Assembly (NCBI GenBank): GCA_015520425.1
Contig: WAQC01000073.1
Span: 1 to 19,328 of the forward strand
DNA length: 19,328 bases
Source: Candidatus Pelearchaeum sp.
Lineage (GTDB): Archaea > Thermoproteota > Nitrososphaeria_A > Caldarchaeales > Caldarchaeaceae
Reading direction: 5' to 3'
The first letter of the stretch is position 1, and each line of letters starts with the position of its first letter. Positions 1 through 6,665 of the stretch are shown in pieces. A program made the position numbers and the translations under genes. A model generated the notes under the pieces. That model was not told the origin of the DNA. It did not search any database and saw only the letters and a program-made list of their open reading frames with translations.

Positions 1-17
1 ATGTGTATAAGAGACAG
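1..17 (+). other. Residual Nextera transposon adapter (artefact)
   Basis: The first 17 bases, atgtgtataagagacag, equal the last 17 bases of the 19-base Tn5 mosaic end used in Nextera libraries. They sit exactly at the contig edge. They should be treated as untrimmed adapter and not as genomic sequence; the genomic insert begins at about base 18. Confidence 0.95.
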
Positions 18-24
18 CCATAGA

Positions 25-112
25 CCCTTTCAATTCCTTTTTGGATTCAAGGCTCAATCCAGATAATATCTCTCCCCATGTCTATCCCTTTCAATTCCTT
101 TTTGGATTCAAG
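25..112 (-). CRISPR. Leader-proximal end of a CRISPR array (2 repeats, 1 full spacer)
   Basis: Two identical copies of a roughly 25-base repeat (27-51 and 88-112) begin ctttcaattcc and end ggattcaag; the two preceding C bases are also shared, so identity covers 27 bases at a period of 61. The complete spacer is 52-87 (36 bases), and 18-26 is the stub of the next spacer. Read on the minus strand the repeat ends gaattgaaag, containing the attgaaag 8-base crRNA 5' handle typical of crenarchaeal type I-A/III arrays. This orients transcription leftwards, with the leader to the right. The array leaves the window at its left edge, so its length is unknown. No cas gene is present in the window. Confidence 0.93.
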
Positions 113-300
113 TTAAGCTATTTATTTTGTTTTGTTGGATTTATTTAAGATTATTGTTGTCTATTTCTCGTCAATTGACTAATACCGCCTTCTGTTCTGC
201 GAGTTTCCGAGAGTTGTTCTTCAGGGTCTTTGCTGGTTGTCTGTTCTTTATATAGTGGGCCTGAATCCTAGGGCACTTCATGCAGTAATGTTGTGGGTGG
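113..300 (-). promoter_or_regulatory. CRISPR leader with TATA promoter; otherwise non-coding
   Basis: This gene-free stretch borders the array on its inferred upstream side. The part nearest the repeats (about 113-180) is AT-rich and low in complexity, as leaders are. A strong minus-strand TATA box, ctatataaag, lies at 246-255. The archaeal TATA-to-start distance of about 25 bases predicts transcription from near position 225, giving roughly 110 bases of transcribed leader before the first repeat. No credible ORF is seen here. The orientation agrees with the repeat handle. The exact leader boundary, and any terminator for the neighbouring peptidase gene that ends at 301, cannot be fixed by eye. 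Confidence 0.75.
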
Positions 301-1248
301 TTAGTTTGCTGGTAGGTATGCGATGCTCTCTGTTGGTATCGCTTCTGGCAGCGGCCACATGAGTAGTATCTCGTAGCTTAGTTTCATCCTCTCGCCTGGT
401 ATCTCAAGCCCGCCGCCGAGCAGCATTTCTAGGAGGCTTGGGGTTCTGGGCCTTATCCAGCGGGTTGGGGTGTCTTCTGGGGCTCCAGCAAGCTCCCTAG
501 CCACTCTAACGGCATCGCCTATGCTTCCCACCATATCCACCAGCCCAATCTTGAGAGCCTGCTCCCCTGTGTATGGCCTAGCCGTAAGCACCTCGTCCCA
601 GGCCTTTACCTTGCCCTCGCGCGCCTCCATCACCCGCGAGGCGAAGGTCTTGGCCGTTGAGTCTATAAGCGACTGCAATAGCTGCTGCTCCTCGCTGCTC
701 AGCTCCCTGAACGGGTTGCCCACATCCTTCATAACGCCGCTCTTGAAGACGTAAGCCCTGATGCCCAGCCTCTCAGCCAGCTCCGCATAGTTTATGACCA
801 GCGCAACAGCGCCTACGGAGCCTGTGAGAGCAGAGGGCGATGCAACTATCCTACCCGCTGGCAGGGCTATGTAATAGCCACCAGAAGCGCCATACTCGGC
901 AATATACGCAACAACAGGCTTCTTCTCAGCCAGCTTCCTAAACATCTGGTATATCTCCTCAGAAGCGGCAGCGCTACCCCCAGGGCTGTTTATGACCAGC
1001 ACGACAGCCTTCGCGAAGGGGTCGTTCTCAACCTGCTCCACCATCTTCTCCACGTCTGCTGGGGTTAGTGTTCTGCCGAACAGGGATATTGGCGAGCCGT
1101 CGTAGGAGATTGTCCCGCTAAGCTCCAGCAACGCTACATAGTCTCCCCCGACTAGTAGCGGGGTATTACCAGCGATGAATAGGAACGGTATTAGGGAAGC
1201 CGCAACAACAGCGGCAACAACTATAACAATAATCCACTTGGTCTGCAT
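301..1248 (-). CDS. sppA: S49 family signal peptide peptidase (SppA type)
   Basis: This is a membrane-anchored serine protease of family S49, expected to degrade leftover signal peptides or membrane-protein fragments. The 315 residues begin with one hydrophobic segment (about 5-27), followed by a ClpP-like domain. Visible landmarks are the INSPGGS segment (about 87-92), the nucleophile Ser122 in GASGGYY, and Lys174 in the SGVMKDVG segment. The Ser-Lys spacing of 52 equals that of the known Bacillus dyad (S147/K199). Length suits the short, single-domain form of SppA. The ATG at 1248 lies three bases after the stop of the upstream membrane-protein gene, and a ggtgtga ribosome site precedes it, so the two genes are probably co-transcribed. 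Nothing looks truncated. Confidence 0.93.
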   Translation of the reverse strand: MQTKWIIVIVVAAVVAASLIPFLFIAGNTPLLVGGDYVALLELSGTISYDGSPISLFGRTLTPADVEKMVEQVENDPFAKAVVLVINSPGGSAAASEEIYQMFRKLAEKKPVVAYIAEYGASGGYYIALPAGRIVASPSALTGSVGAVALVINYAELAERLGIRAYVFKSGVMKDVGNPFRELSSEEQQLLQSLIDSTAKTFASRVMEAREGKVKAWDEVLTARPYTGEQALKIGLVDMVGSIGDAVRVARELAGAPEDTPTRWIRPRTPSLLEMLLGGGLEIPGERMKLSYEILLMWPLPEAIPTESIAYLPAN

Positions 1249-1251
1249 AAT

Positions 1252-1932
1252 TCACACCACCCTACGGAGACCTATGAAAGCATACGCGGCCAGCATGTAG
1301 AACACAGAATATGCTGCTGAAACTACTACAAATATTGTTGGCAGGACAAGGCTTAGGAAGCCGCTTATGGCTGAGCGCCCAGCGGCCAGTAATATAAAGG
1401 CGGCAGACGTGGGAAGCAGGATAGCCACGACCAGAGCTATGACGCCAGCTATCCCAGCGTATTTGAATATACTAGCGCCAAATTGGCGAGCGGCCGAGAA
1501 GAACGAGATGAGCTCAAGAATCTTGGTCGCGAGGGAAAGCCCTCCCATTACCAGGGAGAAGATTATTATCGGTAAGAGTTTCTCCACAGGCCTAGCTGTC
1601 GGCGGCACGGTCATCTGTTGTATCAGCACGACTGCTGCTCCGCCAGCTAGTATTGAGGCCATCCCTAGGATGCCTAGAGTTATGAAGAGCTTTCTGCGCA
1701 CATCAATACCAGCCAAGAGCCACGCAAGGTAGGCGAGGCTTGCGGAAGCTGCGTTTATGACCGAGATGGGGATGTAGCGGGTTGTTAGGATATTCTGTTG
1801 TAATGGGCTGAAGCTTGTGATAGCTTCTCTAGGGAGGCCTAGCGTAATCAGGTAGAGCGCGGCCAGCCCCATTATCAACTGGAGTGAATAGCCAACTAAG
1901 CCTATCACCGAATAATACTGCCTAAGAGGCAT
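1252..1932 (-). CDS. Uncharacterised polytopic membrane protein
   Basis: I do not recognise this 226-residue protein with certainty. It has about six hydrophobic stretches (near 8-30, 55-75, 82-105, 120-140, 153-180 and 190-220), short charged loops and no conserved Cys or His pattern, so nothing suggests a metal or redox site. A faint resemblance in size and topology to small archaeal membrane families such as DUF996 is only a guess. It is the first gene of a probable two-gene transcript with the S49 peptidase, separated by three bases, which hints at a role in membrane-protein quality control or as a partner of the protease. An AT-rich tract at about 1962-1976 could supply its promoter and is shared with the divergent transporter gene. 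Confidence 0.75.
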   Translation of the reverse strand: MPLRQYYSVIGLVGYSLQLIMGLAALYLITLGLPREAITSFSPLQQNILTTRYIPISVINAASASLAYLAWLLAGIDVRRKLFITLGILGMASILAGGAAVVLIQQMTVPPTARPVEKLLPIIIFSLVMGGLSLATKILELISFFSAARQFGASIFKYAGIAGVIALVVAILLPTSAAFILLAAGRSAISGFLSLVLPTIFVVVSAAYSVFYMLAAYAFIGLRRVV

Positions 1933-2008
1933 GATTATTGTTCTTGATATTTGTTGGTAGGGACTAAAAAATGTTAAAGCGCTAGCTGGTTGTTGGAATG
2001 TTCTTTAG

Positions 2009-3217
2009 GTGCTTTTCAGTGAGCGGCTAGATAGTTTGGAACAGCCTCACTACAATATGCGTTGGGTTGTGCTCTTATCGCTGGTCGCGTCTAGGATAGT
2101 TTATGCGGTTAATTGGTTTAACCTCTCGCCTGCTCTTCCGTTTATAGCTTCTGAGTTTCGGCTGGAGGTGGCTGAGCTTGGTGCTGTTGGGACTGCCTTC
2201 CTCTTGGGCGTGGGTGTTTTCCAGATACCCGCTGGCCTCGTGGCGGCGCGCATAGGCTCTAGAAACACCGCCATGATTGGGCTTGCTTCATCATCCCTCT
2301 TCGCAGCACTCTCAGGACTCGCACCAACCTACGAGGCTCTGGTTGTGCTTAGATTCTTGATGGGTGCTGGTATGGCGTTCTTCTTCAGCCCAGCAATCGG
2401 AGTCTTCTCGCCACTCTTCTCAGAGAACGAGAGGGGCTTCGCCATCGGAATCTATAACAGCGCCTTCAGCGTGGGTGGCATACTCGGATTCGGCCTCTGG
2501 ACAGTCTTCATCAACAGTATAGGCTGGCGCTACTCCCTAGTCTTAGCAGGCGCACTGGGCTTGGCTATGGCTTTACAGAACATCATAGTAACATCAGGGC
2601 TACCCCGCGAGCAAGGGAGCAGAGGCTTTGGTCAGGGCCTAAGGCATGTACTTAGACATCGTGATGTCTGGCTCTTGGCTGTAGCTTTAACGGGTATTGG
2701 AGGAGCATGGTTCGTGGTCGTCCAGTTTATCATAGTGTATATGACGCTTGAGGTTGGTGTAGCGCTGGCGATTGCGGGAATATCCGCATCCTTGTTGGAG
2801 GTGTTCAGCGTCTTCGGCTCTCCTGTAGGTGGTAGAATCTCAGACAAGCTGAGAACAAGGGTTAAACTACTGCTCCTGTTTAACCTCTCAATCTCAGGCG
2901 CCATAGCAATCCTCGCAATACGCAGCTTCCCGCCAGTTTTGCTCGCCATAATAATCATGGGATTCAGCGCGGGCGTATCCTATACACTAACCTACTCAAC
3001 CGCTATACAGTATCGCGACATAGAGCAGCGATACGCCCCCCTCGTCGTGAGCATAGTGAATTCCACACAGTTGTTGGGCGCTTCGCTGGCGCCTACGCTC
3101 TTCTCCATCGTGGCAGATAGTTCTGGCTTCTCTGTAGCGTGGCTTCTGCTGGCTGCTGCTTCTGTCCTTCCGAGTTTGGGGCTTCTGGCTACTCGTGAGC
3201 CTTTTACCACTAGCTAG
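2009..3217 (+). CDS. Major facilitator superfamily transporter
   Basis: The 402 residues form about 12 hydrophobic segments in two similar halves, as in MFS secondary transporters of the inner membrane. The loop between segments 2 and 3 carries a motif-A-like GLVAARIGSRN (about 76-86, lacking the usual Asp). The equivalent loop of the second half, GGRISDKLRTR (about 274-284), fits the G-x3-D-K/R-x2-R consensus well. The substrate cannot be read from sequence. The start used is GTG at 2009, placed about 40 bases after a TATA-like tract near 1965-1976. An in-frame ATG at 2057 (Met17), just before the first membrane segment, is a reasonable alternative. The gene is divergent from the membrane-protein/peptidase pair, and its last codons form half of a perfect palindrome at 3202-3225. 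Confidence 0.9.
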   Translation: MLFSERLDSLEQPHYNMRWVVLLSLVASRIVYAVNWFNLSPALPFIASEFRLEVAELGAVGTAFLLGVGVFQIPAGLVAARIGSRNTAMIGLASSSLFAALSGLAPTYEALVVLRFLMGAGMAFFFSPAIGVFSPLFSENERGFAIGIYNSAFSVGGILGFGLWTVFINSIGWRYSLVLAGALGLAMALQNIIVTSGLPREQGSRGFGQGLRHVLRHRDVWLLAVALTGIGGAWFVVVQFIIVYMTLEVGVALAIAGISASLLEVFSVFGSPVGGRISDKLRTRVKLLLLFNLSISGAIAILAIRSFPPVLLAIIIMGFSAGVSYTLTYSTAIQYRDIEQRYAPLVVSIVNSTQLLGASLAPTLFSIVADSSGFSVAWLLLAAASVLPSLGLLATREPFTTS

Positions 3218-3225
3218 TGGTAAAA
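3202..3225. promoter_or_regulatory. 24-base perfect palindrome, candidate operator
   Basis: The left half ttttaccactag and the right half ctagtggtaaaa are exact reverse complements with no spacer. The element spans the last codons and stop (3215-3217) of the MFS gene and ends three bases before the TATA box (3228-3235) of the next gene. That position is where archaeal activators and some repressors bind. A terminator hairpin for the MFS mRNA is the alternative, since an AT-rich stretch follows, but a zero-loop dyad argues more for a protein-binding site. Confidence 0.6.
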
Positions 3226-3227
3226 TA

Positions 3228-3235
3228 TTTATAAG
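3228..3235 (+). promoter_or_regulatory. TATA box of the split-barrel/prenyltransferase unit
   Basis: The sequence tttataag is centred about 27 bases before the ATG at 3259. This predicts a leaderless or nearly leaderless transcript and supports that ATG as the start. Confidence 0.65.
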
Positions 3236-3258
3236 AGAATAGACAAGAAACATCCGAA

Positions 3259-3735
3259 ATGACCTTCATACCAGCGCATGTTGAGAAGATACTTGAGAAC
3301 GCGCTGGTCTGCTCCTTCACATGCATAGACGGGAAAGGCAGACCAGTAACACATCCATTGCTTCCCCTTTACGAGCGCGATAGTGGGAATATCTACTTCA
3401 CATCAAGCGTTCTATTCAGTAAAAAGCTGGAGTATATCAAGAGGAATCCGCGTGTTTCTGCGCTCTTCAGTAATAGGCGCTTCATCATGTCTGATGAGTT
3501 TCACGTAGTGCTGGTTCAGGGGGATGCGCGCGTTCTTGAGGAGGATATTCATCATGGTTGGGAGAAGCTGCTGCCGCTTTGGAGGAAGAAGGAGCCCTAT
3601 ATAGATGCTTATGTTAAGCAGCGCATAGCGCTTCCCCTCTTCTGGGAGCGTAGCATAATAGAGCTAGCTCCGCGTAAGCTGTATGTCTGGAATGATGGGG
3701 ACATGAGTAAGGAGCCCCAGATATACGTGAGGTGA
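3259..3735 (+). CDS. Pyridoxamine 5'-phosphate oxidase-like flavin split-barrel protein
   Basis: This 158-residue protein has the pattern of the PNPOx-like split barrel. An N-terminal strand pair with a GKGRPVTHPL turn (about 25-34) is followed by NIYFTSS (about 43-49), KKLEYIKRNPRVSALFS (about 54-70) and a VVLVQGDARVLEE strand (about 82-95). The family binds FMN, F420 or haem and covers varied oxidoreductases, so the true substrate is open; vitamin B6 oxidation itself is not implied. The ATG at 3259 fits the TATA box at 3228-3235. The gene is followed seven bases later by a second protein with the same fold fused to a UbiA prenyltransferase, so the two products may cooperate in quinone or isoprenoid metabolism. 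Confidence 0.85.
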   Translation: MTFIPAHVEKILENALVCSFTCIDGKGRPVTHPLLPLYERDSGNIYFTSSVLFSKKLEYIKRNPRVSALFSNRRFIMSDEFHVVLVQGDARVLEEDIHHGWEKLLPLWRKKEPYIDAYVKQRIALPLFWERSIIELAPRKLYVWNDGDMSKEPQIYVR

Positions 3736-3742
3736 AACTACA

Positions 3743-5065
3743 ATGTTGGAGGATGTTAGGGAGTATGACGAAGCGATAGTAACCTACGTGGATGACGAAG
3801 GCTACCCGTTCAGCTACCCATCAAGCTACCGCATAGAAGATGGCGCAGTCGTGTTGGAGAGGCATGGCTGGCTGAAGAAGAAAAGCTCAGATAAGGTTAG
3901 CGTACTATTCAACCACATAACGCCACTACCAACAGGCGGCTACATGGATAGACGCTACATCGTCCTATGGGGAGGCATAGAAGAGAAACAAGACACGATA
4001 CGTTTCATCCCATCTAGGCGTTATAGCTGGGATGAGAATAAAGTCCATTTCTTCCAGTATTGTGAAATCTCTGTTCCGCGTGGCCGTCGTTACATGCAGT
4101 TGCTTGAGCGGGAGCTGGGTAGGAAGCTTAAGCCAGCCCTCTCGCTGTTCTCCCTCTTCTTCAGGGTTACGCGCCTACCCTTCCTGATAGCTACCGTCGT
4201 ACCCACGCTACTGGGTGCTGCTGTGGCGGCGTATCACGGAATCTTTGACCCCCTGCTCTTCATACTCACACTAATCGGGGTTGCTGCCATACACCTGGGC
4301 CTCAACATGGCTAACGACTACTATGACACGAAGCTCGGCGCCGATAACGTGAATACCACGCCCACACCGTTCAGCGGAGGCTCAAGAGCCCTCCAGTATG
4401 GCCTCATAACACCGTCAGCCGCTGTAGCTATGTTCTCCTCCTTCTATGCGCTGGGGCTTGGAATAGGGCTCTACCTAGCCATAACACGCGGTCTAGTTCC
4501 GATACTCTCCCTAATGCTCCTAGGGTTTATCCTCAGCTTCTTCTACACAGCGCCGCCCCTCAAGCTAGCATACCGCGGCGTGGGCGAGATAGCGGTAGGA
4601 GTAGGCTTCGGCCCAGTAATAGTCCTGGGAAGCTACTACGTCCAGACCCAGGGCTTCCACATAGCTCCTCTCCTAGCGTCGCTCCCCGTTGGTATTCTCA
4701 TAGCGCTCATACTCTACGCCAACGAGATACCAGACAAGAGGGCAGACGCCCTAGCTGGAAAGAGAACGCTAGTGGTGAGGCTTGACGACCGAACGGTGAT
4801 GAAGCTCTACAAAGCCCTCATAGCGCTGGTCTATGCAATTATAGTGCTCACGTTCGCGGCTGGCTACGCGCCCTTCACAACACTCCTCGCGCTCCTCACA
4901 ATACCAACAGCCAGGAAGGCGGTAAAGCAAATCAGCGAAACCTACGGAAACCCCTACTACATGATACCAGGCCTCGCAACCAACATAAAGCTAGCCACAA
5001 CAACAGGGCTCCTCCTAGCGGTGGGCTACATAATACCAGCAGCCTACAACCTACTCATAACCTAA
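3743..5065 (+). CDS. Split-barrel (PNPOx-like) domain fused to a MenA/UbiA-type prenyltransferase
   Basis: This 440-residue protein has two parts. Residues 1 to about 125 repeat the flavin split-barrel pattern of the preceding gene (AIVTYVDDEGYPFSYPSS, KVSVLFNHI, RRYIVLWGGIEE). Residues from about 135 onward form a polytopic UbiA-superfamily prenyltransferase. Its two Mg-diphosphate motifs are N191-D-Y-Y-D195 and N327-E-I-P-D331, and the tract TPFSGGSRALQYG after the first is MenA-like. The likely reaction is polyprenyl transfer to an aromatic quinone precursor or related acceptor at the membrane; the acceptor is unknown. A strong ribosome site, gaggtga (3729-3735), overlaps the upstream stop seven bases before the ATG, so the genes are coupled. 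The 3' end overlaps the convergent PaREP1/HEPN gene by four bases. Confidence 0.88.
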   Translation: MLEDVREYDEAIVTYVDDEGYPFSYPSSYRIEDGAVVLERHGWLKKKSSDKVSVLFNHITPLPTGGYMDRRYIVLWGGIEEKQDTIRFIPSRRYSWDENKVHFFQYCEISVPRGRRYMQLLERELGRKLKPALSLFSLFFRVTRLPFLIATVVPTLLGAAVAAYHGIFDPLLFILTLIGVAAIHLGLNMANDYYDTKLGADNVNTTPTPFSGGSRALQYGLITPSAAVAMFSSFYALGLGIGLYLAITRGLVPILSLMLLGFILSFFYTAPPLKLAYRGVGEIAVGVGFGPVIVLGSYYVQTQGFHIAPLLASLPVGILIALILYANEIPDKRADALAGKRTLVVRLDDRTVMKLYKALIALVYAIIVLTFAAGYAPFTTLLALLTIPTARKAVKQISETYGNPYYMIPGLATNIKLATTTGLLLAVGYIIPAAYNLLIT

Positions 5066-5475
5066 GCCCTAACCCGCATACGTATATCTTCAAGATACTT
5101 CCTAGACTTCTGTAGCTCAGACCTTATGTCATCAACATCTATTACCCCGTCATAGAAGACCATCTCATGCAGGTTCTTCTCTCTTGCCGAGTATCTATCT
5201 CTCAGGCCCAGCTTCTCAATATCGGGCCTGCTTTGTTCCAGCTCTCTTAGGAGCCGTCTCCTCTCCCAGTGGCTGGAGGGTTTCTTGCCTAACGCGCTTA
5301 GTAGGAGCGCGTCTGTTGCTTGTATTATGGCGTTCCACGCCTTCTCGGCAGCGTCCCGTATCTTAACAGTATCCCCCTCACGCAAGCCCGCTTCAAACTC
5401 TCTCACCGCCTCCTCAAGAAACCGCTCAGCATCCTCCAAGCATAGCCTAACACGCGTCTGGGCATCTACAGCCAT
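5062..5475 (-). CDS. PaREP1/HEPN-family protein
   Basis: The 137 residues are almost entirely helical and charged. They carry the pattern of archaeal PaREP1 proteins, a HEPN-like helical bundle: RDAAEKAWNAIIQATDAL (about 45-62) and a later LHEMVFYDGVID segment. The stretch REKNLH fits a minimal R-x4-H spacing seen at HEPN nuclease sites, but in this family that position may be structural. Function is unknown; relatives are multicopy in hyperthermophilic archaea and some partner nucleotidyltransferases, which are not seen here. The start is set at ATG 5475, with a TATA-like cttaaataatat around 5503-5516 on the minus strand. The frame stays open to 5775, but that extension would run through the promoter and 5' end of the divergent carbamoyltransferase and does not look coding. 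Confidence 0.7.
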   Translation of the reverse strand: MAVDAQTRVRLCLEDAERFLEEAVREFEAGLREGDTVKIRDAAEKAWNAIIQATDALLLSALGKKPSSHWERRRLLRELEQSRPDIEKLGLRDRYSAREKNLHEMVFYDGVIDVDDIRSELQKSRKYLEDIRMRVRA

Positions 5476-5576
5476 TCCCCTCTTCTCCAGCAAAATTGCC
5501 GTAATATTATTTAAGCCTCGCCGCAGGAACCAAGTTTCTAAAGTTGCGTGAGGGTTTGAGCCTCGGAGCGCCACTC

Positions 5577-5584
5577 TTATATTA
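5577..5584 (+). promoter_or_regulatory. TATA box of carbamoyltransferase 1
   Basis: The sequence ttatatta is centred about 28 bases before the ATG at 5609. This favours that ATG as the start over the GTG at 5600. Confidence 0.55.
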
Positions 5585-5587
5585 ACG

Positions 5588-5607
5588 CCGCTCAGACCTG
5601 TGAGCGG
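5588..5607. promoter_or_regulatory. Inverted repeat over the start of carbamoyltransferase 1
   Basis: The arms ccgctca (5588-5594) and tgagcgg (5601-5607) are exact inverted copies around a six-base loop. The dyad lies between the TATA box and the ATG at 5609, over the predicted transcription start, where a repressor would block initiation. If transcription begins further upstream, the same bases form a hairpin that hides the gtgag ribosome site. Both readings imply control of this gene. Confidence 0.5.
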
Positions 5608-5608
5608 T

Positions 5609-6661
5609 ATGAGCACACCCGCGTATGTGGGTAAGATGAGTGGTAGGCACTTCCTCAACACGAATGACTTTACCCAGGAAGAGGTCGCTGCGATTCTTGA
5701 GGCTGCGAGAGACCTGCGCGAGAGGTTCAGAGCTAGGACTCCCACACCATACCTGAGCGGTAGGACGCTCTTCATGCTCTTCTACAACCGCTCACTCAGG
5801 ACGCGAAACTCCTTTGAGGCGGGAATCTACCAGCTCGGCGGACACGCACACTTCCTAAGCCCGCAAGACGTCTATACACCAACCCTCCCAGAAGACATGA
5901 TACCCTACCAGACCGAGTCCATAGCGGATGTCTCGCGCGTGTTGAGCAGGTATGGTGATGCGATAGCCATAAGGATATACGGCGACGCAGCCAAGTGGCA
6001 CATAGGGAGGGGCCATCGCGTAATCCAGGAGTTCGCCAGGTGGAGCAGCATACCAGTCCTCAACATGGAGGACGACATCTACCACCCGTTCCAGGCTCTC
6101 GCAGACATTATGGCGATAACCGACGTGGCGCCGAAGCCGCGCGGCAAGAAGTTCGTCGTCTCCTACGCGTATTCAGGCGGGCTCAAGCCCCTAGCCGTGC
6201 CGCAGAGCTGCGTACTCATAGGAACCCAGTTCGGCATGGATGTAGTGCTGGCGCATCCACCAGGATTTGAGCTGGAGGAGCATGTAATCAAAGCATGTAG
6301 GGAGAACGCCGACAGATACGGCGGAAGCTTCACAATAGTCAACGACATGAAGGAAGCCTTTGAGGGCGCCGACTTCGTGTATCCAAAGGCATGGTCTCCG
6401 AAGAAGTTCTTCCCACCATACAACAGCTCAGTAGATAAGGATGGCGCTAGGGCTTACCAGGATAGGTTCAAGGACTGGATATGCACGCCAGAGCTTATGG
6501 ACCTCACCAACAAGGGCAAGTATATGCACTGCGGCCCAGCTGATAGGGGGCAGGAGGTCGTTGACGAGGTTATAGACAGCGAGAGATACTCCCTCTACTT
6601 TGAGCAGGCCGAGAACAGGCTCCATGTCCAGAAGGCTGTGATGAGTATGGTCATGAGATAG
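5609..6661 (+). CDS. AOTCase/YgeW-type carbamoyltransferase (copy 1)
   Basis: This is a member of the aspartate/ornithine carbamoyltransferase superfamily, which transfers or phosphorolyses a carbamoyl group through carbamoyl phosphate. Visible sites on the 350 residues are SLRTR (62-66) and YHPFQ for carbamoyl-phosphate binding, and FYEQAENRLHVQKA-like C-terminal helices. In place of the SMG loop of true ornithine enzymes it has YPKAW (258-262), as in N-acetylornithine and YgeW carbamoyltransferases. The usual HCLP motif reads HCGP (307-310). The SLRTR spelling and the FLNT-type N-terminus also point to the AOTCase/YgeW branch, so ornithine is unlikely to be the substrate. A GTG at 5600 would add three residues. 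The gene converges on the HxlR gene with four bases between them. A second paralog lies at 11809-12834. Confidence 0.88.
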   Translation: MSTPAYVGKMSGRHFLNTNDFTQEEVAAILEAARDLRERFRARTPTPYLSGRTLFMLFYNRSLRTRNSFEAGIYQLGGHAHFLSPQDVYTPTLPEDMIPYQTESIADVSRVLSRYGDAIAIRIYGDAAKWHIGRGHRVIQEFARWSSIPVLNMEDDIYHPFQALADIMAITDVAPKPRGKKFVVSYAYSGGLKPLAVPQSCVLIGTQFGMDVVLAHPPGFELEEHVIKACRENADRYGGSFTIVNDMKEAFEGADFVYPKAWSPKKFFPPYNSSVDKDGARAYQDRFKDWICTPELMDLTNKGKYMHCGPADRGQEVVDEVIDSERYSLYFEQAENRLHVQKAVMSMVMR

Positions 6662-6665
6662 AAAT

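Noticed and set aside
113..300. A small gene or RNA gene in the region right of the CRISPR array.
   Set aside because: No ORF with a start, ribosome site and protein-like composition was found, and no tRNA fold; the region is explained by the leader and its promoter.
470..754. Plus-strand ORF of 94 codons inside the S49 peptidase gene, and the many similar antisense frames elsewhere.
   Set aside because: They are mirror frames of well-supported genes, rich in Ser, Ala and Pro without domain patterns, and have no promoter or ribosome site of their own.
5476..5775. Upstream extension of the PaREP1/HEPN frame on the minus strand (100 more residues).
   Set aside because: It runs antisense through the promoter and first 160 bases of carbamoyltransferase 1, has no family match, and a TATA-like element plus ATG at 5475 gives a better start.
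5609..6661. Ornithine carbamoyltransferase of arginine synthesis (argF).
   Set aside because: The SMG ornithine loop is absent, the motif is YPKAW, HCLP is altered, and no other arginine genes are nearby.
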